The notes: a model not told the origin generated them from the letters alone. Counted from the first letter of the stretch, positions 1 through 6,604 are shown. The stretch is 7,475 nucleotides of DNA from Oscillatoria sp. Prado101 (GCA_025454445.1 JALOOK010000225.1:1-7475), one strand, 5' to 3'. Numbers and translations are program-made.

Positions 1-98
1 TGTGTGGAATCTGCGGGAACCACACACTTCGTCACCAATGGCTCTAAATTGTGAGTGACGAAGTGTGTGGAATCTGCGGGAACCACACACTTCGTCAC
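1..98. repeat. Tandem pair of long perfect hairpin repeats (first copy cut by window edge)
   Basis: The complete copy at 55-98 has a 16-base arm GTGACGAAGTGTGTGG (55-70), a 12-base loop AATCTGCGGGAA (71-82) and the exact reverse complement of the arm (83-98). The first copy keeps only 7 bases of its left arm (1-7), then the identical loop (8-19) and right arm (20-35). The copies are 63 bp apart, with a 19-bp spacer at 36-54 that only weakly resembles the sequence after copy two. The array may continue left of the window. It lies downstream of the leftward tgpA-like gene, so it could act as a 3' stabilising or terminating structure, but no T-run follows. A 19-bp spacer is too short for an ordinary CRISPR array. 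The structure is certain; its function is unknown. Confidence 0.9.
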
Positions 99-156
99 CG
101 ATGAAGCTAACCTAACTGCCTACTGCTATATCAACTGCAAACCCTAACAAGTAGGA

Positions 157-192
157 GTAGGGTGCGTTCCGCCCAAGCAGAACTCACCCTAC
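157..192. repeat. Degenerate GTAGGGTGCGTT-type inverted repeat; possible terminator of the tgpA-like gene
   Basis: Arms 157-169 and 180-192 pair over 12 of 13 bases around a 10-base loop; the one mismatch is c165 against t184. The arm GTAGGGTGCGTTC resembles a hairpin repeat widespread in cyanobacterial intergenic DNA, here with a diverged centre. It starts 13 bases beyond the stop codon of the leftward tgpA-like gene, so its transcript would carry this hairpin. The sequence that follows on the minus strand is only modestly U-rich, so it is at best a weak intrinsic terminator. Confidence 0.55.
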
Positions 193-204
193 CTATCTTG
201 GCGG

Positions 205-2595
205 TTAAATATTACCCCCCCGCCGCAAAAGCGAGCGCAACTTCTGCAGCGGATTTTGACTGTTTCGCGGCTTCAACTCCCGCAACCGCCGGCGCAATTG
301 CTGGTGATTCACCGGCTCCCCCGCATAGCGCCAGCGCACATAAGCATCAGAAATCTCATCAATCACCGCAGCCGTTGCCGGTGGGGCGTGCCGGTGCGAC
401 TCCCGGGCGTACTCCAAAGGCGTCTGCGCCGGGTGCTTGCGCAACCCCTGAGTTGCCAAAACCCCCAGCATTTGCTGGTAAACACCCTCCATTGCCGGCA
501 GCTTACCCAGCCACCGGCGGTAGCGCCAAACCCGCCACTGATTCCAGCCCAGCCAGCCCAGAAAGCCCAGACAAATCGCCAAAATCAAGCCGGTGAAAAG
601 CCCCAGCCACCCCCGGAACAGCAAATTCCAAAACCAGGCAAAAACCCCGAAAACAAAAGAAGCGATCGCACCAAACACCGTATTAAACAAACCGGCAACC
701 GGCGAAGGCAGCCAGCCCGCCACCCACCGCCAAAACTGCCGCACCACACTAAACGGTTCGTAATCCTCAATCGACGGCGGAACCACATCATGTCCCGGAA
801 TCGGGTCAAAAGCAAACCAGCCGTGCTCCGGGAAATACACCTCCGCCATCGCATAAGCGTCCGTATTGCGGACAACATAGTAGCCGGTGAACGGATTGAA
901 CTGTCCTGGAGCGTAGCCCACCACCAGCCGCGCCGGAATGCCAATCGAACGCAGCATCACCGTCAGAACAGTAGAGAAGTGATCGGGATAGCCCCCCTTA
1001 TATTTAAACAGGAAAGCTTCCACCAAATCTTCCTTCTCTCCCAAAAACGGGATCTCTTCCACAGTGTAGTGCTGCTTCAGATATTGAGCCAGATAGATAG
1101 CCTTTTCGTAGGCAGAGGTCAGTTCTTTTTGCGGCGCTCTCGCCACCTGTTGCTTCGCGTAATTGGCTAAAATTTGCTCAGTGAGCTGCCGCACTCTCTC
1201 CGCAGTTTTCGGAGGGACTTGCAAGTAGTGGTTCTGGATTTCCTTGTAATTGCGGACAGTCTTGGGAGACACCGGCGGCGCTTTGCCCAACAGAGTGCGG
1301 TTGCGGTAGGGAACCTGAGAGACCACCGTATATGTGATCCCCTCCGCCAGCCCCACCGGCGCTCGCAAACCCCCCTCCGCATCCACCGCTATTTTCGGCG
1401 TCGGGAAGTAAAGTTGCCACGGCTGAGCCAGAGCGGGAATCAAATTAGGCATATCCGAGACAGCCGTAAACGTCTGGATAACCTCCCGCGTGCGGCTGGC
1501 GGTTGGTTCCGGCGTCAGCCAAAATTGGTAAGACCACGAGGGGCGCTCCTTCGTTTCAGCTTGCTCATTGCGGGTTATCTCCCAACCCTGGCCGGTGTAG
1601 CGGTCAAACGCCAGCACGCGCCAAAAACCCTCCGCCTGAGAGCGCACCCGCATCACGACCCTGGGTTTCATTTGCCCCCGCAGGTTCATATTCATGCGGG
1701 TGTTAAAGCCGTAGTAAAACGTATCGTCAACTGCACCTGGCCCCTCTTCTGGAGTGCCCGACGAGCCGGTGCCGTTTTCCCCCTCAGTTCCGCCTTGTCC
1801 ACCGCGAGGATTGAAAATGCGGCTGCTGTCAAAATCCCCCTGGATATCTATGGGAGCGCTCACCGGAAAAGTCCGCAACTGGTAGCCAGGAAAGCGGGGC
1901 AGCAGAGCAAAGATCCCCAGCCCTATTACCACAACTACGGTAAAAAGTAAAGCGTAAAAACCCAAAAAGTTTTGAGTTTCTTTTTTCTTAGTTCTTAGTT
2001 CTTGGTGTTTGGTTCTTGCTGCTAGCAGTCCCAGGCGCGAGCGGTAATCCAGAACCAAAGTTGGCAGCGCGAGCGCCAAAAATAGCAGCAACAAAGGGCC
2101 GAAAGCGAGCGTCTGAGAGAGAGTGCCCGCGACGCCCAGAAGAATCAGCCCAATCACCATAGAATAGCCCAAATCCTTGCGGCGGGGCAAGTCAAAGCTG
2201 TGGAGCACTTGGACTTGGATAAGCAGCTCAGCCAAGACGATGCGGGTGTCATTCGTAGCGTCCCTAACCGAAGCGAAAAGCCCTTGGAAAAAGAACGCCA
2301 GCGCCACCAGCATGCCAATAGCCAGCAAGAACTTCACCGGCACATTGCGTTCCCGACGCCGGTGCCAGCTCCAAATCCCCCCAACAATACTTAGCGGCAC
2401 AGCCCACCAGCTCAGCTGAGTCTCTGCCGCAATATCAGTGGCCACAATCCCAACAATAACCAGGGCCTGCACGAGCACCCGCAGCCAGATAGACTCCTCT
2501 GGCACAGGTCGGGGCAGCTCCTCGAGGCGCTGCCACAACTGACCTATAACGGGTGCGGAACGCAGTTGCCGAATCCCAGACGACGAATTAGACAT
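205..2595 (-). CDS. TgpA-like membrane protein with a catalytically degenerate transglutaminase-like domain
   Basis: This 796-residue protein has the TgpA-family (DUF3488/transglutaminase-like/DUF4129) layout. Six hydrophobic helices lie at about 37-57, 61-77, 88-108, 142-160, 163-183 and 211-233. A Gly/Glu-rich linker (about 262-290) and an extracytoplasmic domain follow, including WRVLAFDRYTGQGW (325-338) and a transglutaminase-like core at about 500-600. Two more helices (about 636-660, 662-684) and a cytoplasmic DUF4129-like tail complete it. In active members the core has Cys in a GYCEHF-like motif, His in DAHAWAEV and Asp in DPT. Here these are GYPDHF (Pro537), DAYAMAEV (Tyr581) and FDPIPG (Asp597). 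The 44- and 16-residue spacings match the family, so Cys and His are substituted in place. The only Cys in the protein is Cys675, inside a helix. I infer it is not a Cys-dependent enzyme but may bind peptide or protein. The start at 2595 has no strong ribosome site. It lies 114 bp downstream of patU on the same strand and may share its transcript. Confidence 0.85.
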   Translation of the reverse strand: MSNSSSGIRQLRSAPVIGQLWQRLEELPRPVPEESIWLRVLVQALVIVGIVATDIAAETQLSWWAVPLSIVGGIWSWHRRRERNVPVKFLLAIGMLVALAFFFQGLFASVRDATNDTRIVLAELLIQVQVLHSFDLPRRKDLGYSMVIGLILLGVAGTLSQTLAFGPLLLLFLALALPTLVLDYRSRLGLLAARTKHQELRTKKKETQNFLGFYALLFTVVVVIGLGIFALLPRFPGYQLRTFPVSAPIDIQGDFDSSRIFNPRGGQGGTEGENGTGSSGTPEEGPGAVDDTFYYGFNTRMNMNLRGQMKPRVVMRVRSQAEGFWRVLAFDRYTGQGWEITRNEQAETKERPSWSYQFWLTPEPTASRTREVIQTFTAVSDMPNLIPALAQPWQLYFPTPKIAVDAEGGLRAPVGLAEGITYTVVSQVPYRNRTLLGKAPPVSPKTVRNYKEIQNHYLQVPPKTAERVRQLTEQILANYAKQQVARAPQKELTSAYEKAIYLAQYLKQHYTVEEIPFLGEKEDLVEAFLFKYKGGYPDHFSTVLTVMLRSIGIPARLVVGYAPGQFNPFTGYYVVRNTDAYAMAEVYFPEHGWFAFDPIPGHDVVPPSIEDYEPFSVVRQFWRWVAGWLPSPVAGLFNTVFGAIASFVFGVFAWFWNLLFRGWLGLFTGLILAICLGFLGWLGWNQWRVWRYRRWLGKLPAMEGVYQQMLGVLATQGLRKHPAQTPLEYARESHRHAPPATAAVIDEISDAYVRWRYAGEPVNHQQLRRRLRELKPRNSQNPLQKLRSLLRRGGNI
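662..669. repeat. HIP1 octamer (one of four in the window)
   Basis: GCGATCGC occurs here inside the tgpA-like gene, and again at 3873-3880 (hetZ), 5144-5151 (conserved hypothetical) and 5787-5794 (sds). HIP1 is strongly over-represented in many cyanobacterial genomes, so these sites support the host assignment and are otherwise not gene-specific. Confidence 0.9.
1978..2019 (-). repeat. In-frame heptameric tandem repeat inside the tgpA-like gene
   Basis: Read on the + strand, this 42-bp stretch divides into six 7-base units. Four begin TTCTT (1978, 1985, 1992, 1999), one is diverged (TGTTTGG, 2006) and a last one again begins TTCTT (2013). Degenerate heptad arrays of this kind are the short tandemly repeated repetitive (STRR) sequences of filamentous cyanobacteria, normally intergenic. 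Here six heptads equal exactly 14 codons. They encode the Lys/Arg-rich cytoplasmic loop (residues 193-206, with TKHQELRTKKKE) between the fifth and sixth predicted helices, so the frame is kept. Confidence 0.6.
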
Positions 2596-2709
2596 AAGAG
2601 AGCTTCGAGAGCGATTAGCTATCCGCTTTGTGTCTATTGTCGGTCGTCTGCCGGTCAGCTGTCAGGTTTTCTGCGGGCTGTCCAATGCCCCATGCCCCAT
2701 GCCCAGTAC
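2596..2709. other. patU-tgpA-like intergenic spacer with heptad repeat
   Basis: This 114-bp gap lies between the patU stop and the start of the tgpA-like gene. It contains three heptads of the form (A/C)ATGCCC at 2684-2704, an STRR-like array typical of cyanobacterial intergenic DNA. I see no T-run terminator for patU and no strong promoter for the downstream gene. Read-through from hetZ-patU is therefore possible but not shown. Confidence 0.6.
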
Positions 2710-3762
2710 CTATGGCTTAGGGCAGATGGCAAACACCAGAGGTTTCTGGTCTTTGTTGTGGAACCGGACTTCTAGAGAGTAAGTCTGATCTGGTTGTGGG
2801 TCGAATATTTCCACGCTCAGACAGCCCTCATCCGGGCGCTGTGACGTTGCTCGGGTTTCGCCGCAGCGCATGTCCAAGCTGCCGCCGCAGGGCAAGTGGC
2901 ACTGAACCCGCAGCCGGGGAAACTCAACCCCAGACTGGTATTCCGCCTCCAGATCCAGCATGCCGGCGGCAGTCAGCCACTGCCGGTGTTTGCGCGGCTG
3001 GCCAGGCGAGACATCCACCGTCAGAGAGCCAATAATATCCTGCGCCGCCAGCAGCGACAGAACCATTTGCTGGCGGGGAGTCGCGGCTTCGTAGCTGCTG
3101 GGCAAATCAGTCTGAGCGAGGAGAGACGCCAAATTGCGAGGTTCCTGTCTGCCCCGCTGAGCCTCCGCCCACCTGAGCACCAGCCCAGTAACCTCATTGA
3201 GCGTTTGCGGCTGGCCCGGAAACAGGGCCTCCACCGCCCGGACTAATTTAGCTCCCTGTCGCAGGGAGGATTGCACCAAGTCCTGGCACCGCTCTAGAAG
3301 TTGGACTAAAACGGGTTCGGGAACCGGGACCGGCAGATTGAGGGAAAGGAACTGGGGAGTCCAGAGCGGCTGGGGAACTTTCTCCTCCAAGAGGTAGTCT
3401 GGATATTCAGACACATCACTTTCCCAGGGGAACAGCGGTGGCTTCCGCTGGATCTCAGTTTTGACTCGACGCTTCAGGAGCGCATAAAAACGATCTTGCA
3501 CGGCAGGTATTTCTCCCAGTTTGAGTTGTTGACCGCCTTGAGCCGGGGGGAAAGCCTCCGACGCGCAGTGACTGGAGAGCGTCGGACTCTCCTCCTCCGA
3601 ATCAAGGGGGTCTGTGTCAGCCAACTCCAGGTCATCCACCCCGTCACCATCCGCATCAGTACCGGGACTGGAAGGTTCTCCATCCCGGGATGAGGCGTTT
3701 GTGGGGGGGTCCTGTAAAAGCCAAGCGAACAAACTTTGTAGCGCTTCTGAATCGTTATTCAT
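2710..3762 (-). CDS. patU: PatU, heterocyst pattern-formation protein (undivided form)
   Basis: This 350-residue soluble protein is recognised as PatU from its position directly after hetZ and from the block GEIPAVQDRFYALLKRR (83-99) followed by PPLFPW (108-113), which I recall as typical of this cyanobacterial family. In Anabaena PCC 7120 the ortholog is split into patU5 and patU3; here one reading frame covers both parts. PatU3 is known to influence heterocyst pattern and is reported to interact with HetZ; its biochemical activity is not established. The start overlaps the hetZ stop by 8 bases (ATGAATAA), with a GGAGAGG ribosome site about 12 bases upstream inside hetZ, which indicates translational coupling. 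An acidic segment at 36-55 contains DADGDGVDD and DTDPLD, resembling a bacterial thrombospondin type 3 calcium loop. A C7 run crosses codons 18-20. The C-terminal 100 residues look beta-rich, and there are no membrane helices. Confidence 0.85.
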   Translation of the reverse strand: MNNDSEALQSLFAWLLQDPPTNASSRDGEPSSPGTDADGDGVDDLELADTDPLDSEEESPTLSSHCASEAFPPAQGGQQLKLGEIPAVQDRFYALLKRRVKTEIQRKPPLFPWESDVSEYPDYLLEEKVPQPLWTPQFLSLNLPVPVPEPVLVQLLERCQDLVQSSLRQGAKLVRAVEALFPGQPQTLNEVTGLVLRWAEAQRGRQEPRNLASLLAQTDLPSSYEAATPRQQMVLSLLAAQDIIGSLTVDVSPGQPRKHRQWLTAAGMLDLEAEYQSGVEFPRLRVQCHLPCGGSLDMRCGETRATSQRPDEGCLSVEIFDPQPDQTYSLEVRFHNKDQKPLVFAICPKP

Positions 3763-4945
3763 TGGTAGATGTACCCTCTCCGGACACTAAACGATTGCGA
3801 ATCTCCCAGGCTTGCTCGAGCAGCTTAAACCACCGTTTCTGCACTTGGTTAAGTGTGCAGCCCAAAGCTTGTGCGATCGCTGCATCGGGCAGTCCTTGCT
3901 GTTTTAACCGTAACAATTCTGACTGGCTGGGGCCAATTTTGGATTGCAATTCTTGCCACTGCTGGGGCATCAGGCCGAGGTTGTGTTCCAAATCCGCTTC
4001 CAGCCACTGGTGGACGAGTTCCCAGCGGTGGCGGAGCGCAAACCGAATCAGGTGGTATTTGAAGCGCTGCTGCAAATAGTCCCGTTGGCGGGGAGTCAAG
4101 CCTAGAATCGCCTCAATTTCCGGAGCCGACAAATCTTGCAAGCGCAGGGCGAAGTAGTCGGCACAGTCGCTTTGTTGGTTCGCTTCCAGGTAGGCGATCA
4201 GTTCTTTAATCACCTCAGAGCGCAGATCGTCTACCATCAGCTCGGGTTCCAGGGCCACCATCTGCTCCCGCACCTGCTGCACGGAGGTGTCATTCCAAGT
4301 CTGGTCTGACTCCATACCCGCTCCCTCAGCCGCCTGCTCCATATCCACCGCCGTTTCCGGGGGTTGCTGTTGGGAGAAGGTTTGGGCCCGCAGAACAATC
4401 AGCTGCTGGCTGCGGTTGCCCCGCAGGGGGATGCGCCGCTTGCCGTAGCGCTCCGAGAAGGCCATATATTCGGCCAGTTCCAGCAGGGTTTGGGGAGTGT
4501 ATTTGGCGCTCAGCTGGGCTTCCCGCCGAAAGGCGTTTAAGGATTCTAGGTAAAACTGCTGGAGAAAATCTTCAATCAGGAGCAGGCGAGCTTGATAGCT
4601 CGACTGTGCCTGGGGAGGGGTGATATAACGGTAAACGATGGCGCTCAGGGTGCTGTGCAGTTCTATCCGCCCCTGCCGGTAACCCAGTCTGTAATAATTG
4701 AGACATTGCTGCAGCCGGTGCCGTGCCAGGGTTGTCGCCCACGCTTCCACCTCTCCGGAAGCTTGAATGCGCTTGCTTTCCCTGCAGATGCGGGTTACTT
4801 CTGCGGCGATCCGGGTCGCCACGTCCCGGCAGTTCTGTTCGGTGGCCCGAGTTGACTGCCTGAGTTCATTATATAGCAACTGAAATATTGCTTCCACGCC
4901 AAAGCAGCTCTCCCTTATGATGGTTACGTTTAAGTGCATTCCCAT
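3755..4945 (-). CDS. hetZ: HetZ, putative DNA-binding regulator of filament/heterocyst differentiation
   Basis: This 396-residue protein matches HetZ in length (about 400 residues) and in its family blocks: VEAIFQLLYNELRQST (17-32), RIAAEV (45-50), ESKRIQASG (56-64), AFSERYGKRRIPL (162-174) and LSAPEIEAILGLTPRQRDYL (272-291). HetZ acts early in heterocyst differentiation, under or alongside HetR, and occurs in filamentous cyanobacteria that make no heterocysts too. Two helix-turn-helix-like segments are visible. One is at about 272-296, like a sigma-region-4 fold. The other is at about 350-374, with LPDAAIAQALGC then NQVQKRWFKLL. The middle (about 195-230) is Gln/Glu-rich and probably a flexible linker. 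The chosen ATG at 4945 has a second in-frame ATG two codons on and no clear Shine-Dalgarno site, so the exact start is uncertain; conserved sequence begins near residue 15. The stop overlaps patU, and the gene diverges from the conserved hypothetical at 5069. Confidence 0.92.
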   Translation of the reverse strand: MGMHLNVTIIRESCFGVEAIFQLLYNELRQSTRATEQNCRDVATRIAAEVTRICRESKRIQASGEVEAWATTLARHRLQQCLNYYRLGYRQGRIELHSTLSAIVYRYITPPQAQSSYQARLLLIEDFLQQFYLESLNAFRREAQLSAKYTPQTLLELAEYMAFSERYGKRRIPLRGNRSQQLIVLRAQTFSQQQPPETAVDMEQAAEGAGMESDQTWNDTSVQQVREQMVALEPELMVDDLRSEVIKELIAYLEANQQSDCADYFALRLQDLSAPEIEAILGLTPRQRDYLQQRFKYHLIRFALRHRWELVHQWLEADLEHNLGLMPQQWQELQSKIGPSQSELLRLKQQGLPDAAIAQALGCTLNQVQKRWFKLLEQAWEIRNRLVSGEGTSTNE

Positions 4946-5068
4946 CGCCCGATATGCTACAATTAAGCAGTTGAGCGGGGACAGTAAATTGAAAATTTGA
5001 GTTTTAGAGTTTAGATTTTAGATGGCTGTACCGCTCCACTCAAAATAGAAGATTATCTTAAGATTGAG
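4946..5068. promoter_or_regulatory. Divergent intergenic region between hetZ and the conserved hypothetical gene
   Basis: This 123-bp AT-rich gap must hold the start signals for both divergent genes. It contains three heptads (TTTTAGA, GTTTAGA, TTTTAGA) at 5002-5022, a common cyanobacterial STRR type. It also has AAGATT at 5049 and 5060, one helical turn (11 bp) apart, with ATCTT between them, so that two palindromes overlap (5049-5059 and 5055-5064) just before the ATG at 5069. I could not identify a convincing -35/-10 pair for either gene, and I see no GGGTCTAACCC-like HetR site. Confidence 0.6.
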
Positions 5069-5557
5069 ATGGATTTAGACCGGCAGATTCAAGCCCTGAT
5101 TGAAAGTGCGCCCCGAGATGGAACGACGCCTAAGATTGTGGCCGCGATCGCACCCGTACTGAAAACCCTCGCAGGCCAACTGCGCCATTCCGAGTATTAC
5201 ATCCTGCAAACCCTGGACCGCGACTGGGTTGTGACTACTTTAAGCAATCGGGCCAAACCCAAGGTCGAGAAAAAAGTGATTTATGCTTACCCCACCCGCA
5301 AAGACGCAGCTGCGGCAGGTTATGCTCCCCAAAACCCTCAACTGATTGCTTCCCCGATTCCCGTGACCCACATTTTATTTCAAATGGTGGCCCTGGACAC
5401 GGTTGACAGCATCGTTTTCTTTGAGACATCCGGCAATCTGGAAGTCGGGACCGAAGTCCGGCGGTCAGATGTGCAAAATCTGATTCAAAGCCAGTTGCAA
5501 CAACTTTTGCCACCCCAGGCACGCCGTCCCGGGAATCTGCCCCCTGATATTGCCTGA
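5069..5557 (+). CDS. Conserved cyanobacterial hypothetical protein
   Basis: This 162-residue protein has no signal peptide, membrane helix or catalytic motif I recognise. Its N-terminal 45 residues look helical (MDLDRQIQALIESAP, then VAAIAPVLKTLAGQL). A probable alpha/beta core follows, with strands such as HSEYYILQTL, WVVTTLSN, KVIYAYP and DSIVFFETSG. The last 15 residues are Pro-rich and likely disordered. The sequence has the look of a protein conserved among cyanobacteria, but I cannot name a family or function. Coding is supported by an intact frame, a purine-rich AAGATTGAG before the ATG, an internal HIP1 site (5144-5151) and neat packing between a divergent hetZ and a convergent sds. 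The opposite-strand reading here is a shadow. Confidence 0.75.
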   Translation: MDLDRQIQALIESAPRDGTTPKIVAAIAPVLKTLAGQLRHSEYYILQTLDRDWVVTTLSNRAKPKVEKKVIYAYPTRKDAAAAGYAPQNPQLIASPIPVTHILFQMVALDTVDSIVFFETSGNLEVGTEVRRSDVQNLIQSQLQQLLPPQARRPGNLPPDIA

Positions 5558-5632
5558 GTTTGGATTGGTATGAAGGCGGAACGGTGAAAGATGAATCAAA
5601 CCATTCCTCCACTCGTCTTCCTCCTTCCCCCT
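5558..5632. other. Convergent intergenic gap with pyrimidine-rich strand
   Basis: These 75 bp separate two genes that end facing each other. A weak inverted repeat (GTTTGGATT at 5558-5566 against AATCAAAC at 5594-5601) could fold, but no T-run follows it on either strand. From 5602 to 5634 the + strand is almost all C and T. No clear intrinsic terminator is seen. Confidence 0.45.
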
Positions 5633-6604
5633 TTAATACAGTCGGCTCAGCACGTAGTCAGCCAAATTAATTAGCGCCTGGCGGGATTCGCAGGGGGGTA
5701 ACTTGGAGATGTGCTGCACCGCCAGCCCTGCGTGGTGGGCGGCTAATTCGCGGGAGCGATCGATGCCCTTGCTTTCTATGACAGATGCGATCGCTTCCTC
5801 GAAATCACCCTCTTGGGAGAACTCTCGCTCGATCAGGGCTTCTAAGTAGGGCTTTTCTTCCAGGGCAAACAGCACCGGCGCTGTCAGATTGCCACTTTTG
5901 AGATCCGATCCCGCCGGTTTGCCCAAGGTTTCGGTAGAGCCGGTGAAGTCGAGTATATCATCCACTACTTGGAAGGCCAGCCCGAGATTGCGCCCGTAGC
6001 TGTATAAATCAACGGCCAGTTCGGCAGGGACTTCACTGAGGATACCGGCAGCCTTGGCGCTGTTGGCGAGCAAAGATGCCGTTTTGTAGTAACTCTTCTC
6101 CAGGTAAGCCTCGATGGACAAGCTGCTGTCAAATCGGTTCAGCCCCTGCTGAATTTCCCCTTCCGCCAGATCCATGATCACCTCTGACAAAAGTTTGACT
6201 ACCTCCAGGTTATCCAGATTGGCTAAGTACCAGGAAGACTGGGCAAATAAGAAATCACCGGCCAAGACGGCCACTCGGTTGCCAAAGCTGCTGTGCACGG
6301 TTGGAATCCCCCGGCGGAGTTCCGATTCATCGACTACATCATCGTGCACCAAGCTCGCCGTGTGGATCATTTCCGTAATCTCGGCCAGCCGCCGGTGCCG
6401 GGGGGTAATTTCCCCATCCCGCACCGTCGCTCGCGATATCAGCAGGACAATTGCTGGCCTCAGCCGTTTTCCCGCAGATCCGAATAGGTGTTCTGCTGCT
6501 GCGAACAGGATGGGGTGACGAGCGCTTACGAGCTTTTTCAAGTTTTCTGTCAACACCCGCAAGTCTTCTTCAACCGGGTAAAAGAGGGAAGTTGCTGAGG
6601 TCAT
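5633..6604 (-). CDS. sds: Solanesyl diphosphate synthase (trans long-chain polyprenyl diphosphate synthase)
   Basis: This 323-residue protein has the full motif set of a trans-prenyltransferase: GKRLRP (45-50), the first Asp-rich motif DDVVDE (88-93), KT (174-175), FQVVDDILD (211-219) with the second Asp-rich motif, and GSDLKSGN (232-239). The two Asp-rich motifs bind magnesium and the allylic and isopentenyl diphosphates. Small residues just before the first motif (HTASLVHDD, with Ala83 five positions upstream) fit a long-chain product. In cyanobacteria this enzyme supplies the C45 solanesyl tail of plastoquinone-9, so it supports photosynthetic and respiratory electron transport. It is probably cytosolic or membrane-associated. 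The length is normal and no residue looks broken. The ATG at 6604 lacks a Shine-Dalgarno site, which is common in cyanobacteria. In many cyanobacteria murI lies directly upstream of sds; here about 870 bp without a recognisable gene lie upstream instead. Confidence 0.95.
   Translation of the reverse strand: MTSATSLFYPVEEDLRVLTENLKKLVSARHPILFAAAEHLFGSAGKRLRPAIVLLISRATVRDGEITPRHRRLAEITEMIHTASLVHDDVVDESELRRGIPTVHSSFGNRVAVLAGDFLFAQSSWYLANLDNLEVVKLLSEVIMDLAEGEIQQGLNRFDSSLSIEAYLEKSYYKTASLLANSAKAAGILSEVPAELAVDLYSYGRNLGLAFQVVDDILDFTGSTETLGKPAGSDLKSGNLTAPVLFALEEKPYLEALIEREFSQEGDFEEAIASVIESKGIDRSRELAAHHAGLAVQHISKLPPCESRQALINLADYVLSRLY

Noticed and set aside
1..98. CRISPR array
   Set aside because: Only two copies are visible, the spacer is 19 bp, the unit is a 44-bp perfect palindrome, and no cas gene is nearby.
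256..1170. Long rightward reading opposite the tgpA-like gene
   Set aside because: Arg/Pro/Gln-rich product typical of the complement of a GC-rich gene; the minus-strand protein has clear domain motifs.
4946..5068. HetR-binding site upstream of hetZ
   Set aside because: I looked for a GGGTCTAACCC-like inverted repeat and found none.
6466..6478. TTCCCGCAGAT inside sds matches the loop of the left-edge hairpin repeat (11 bases)
   Set aside because: No hairpin arms flank it and it lies within conserved coding sequence, so it is best taken as coincidence.
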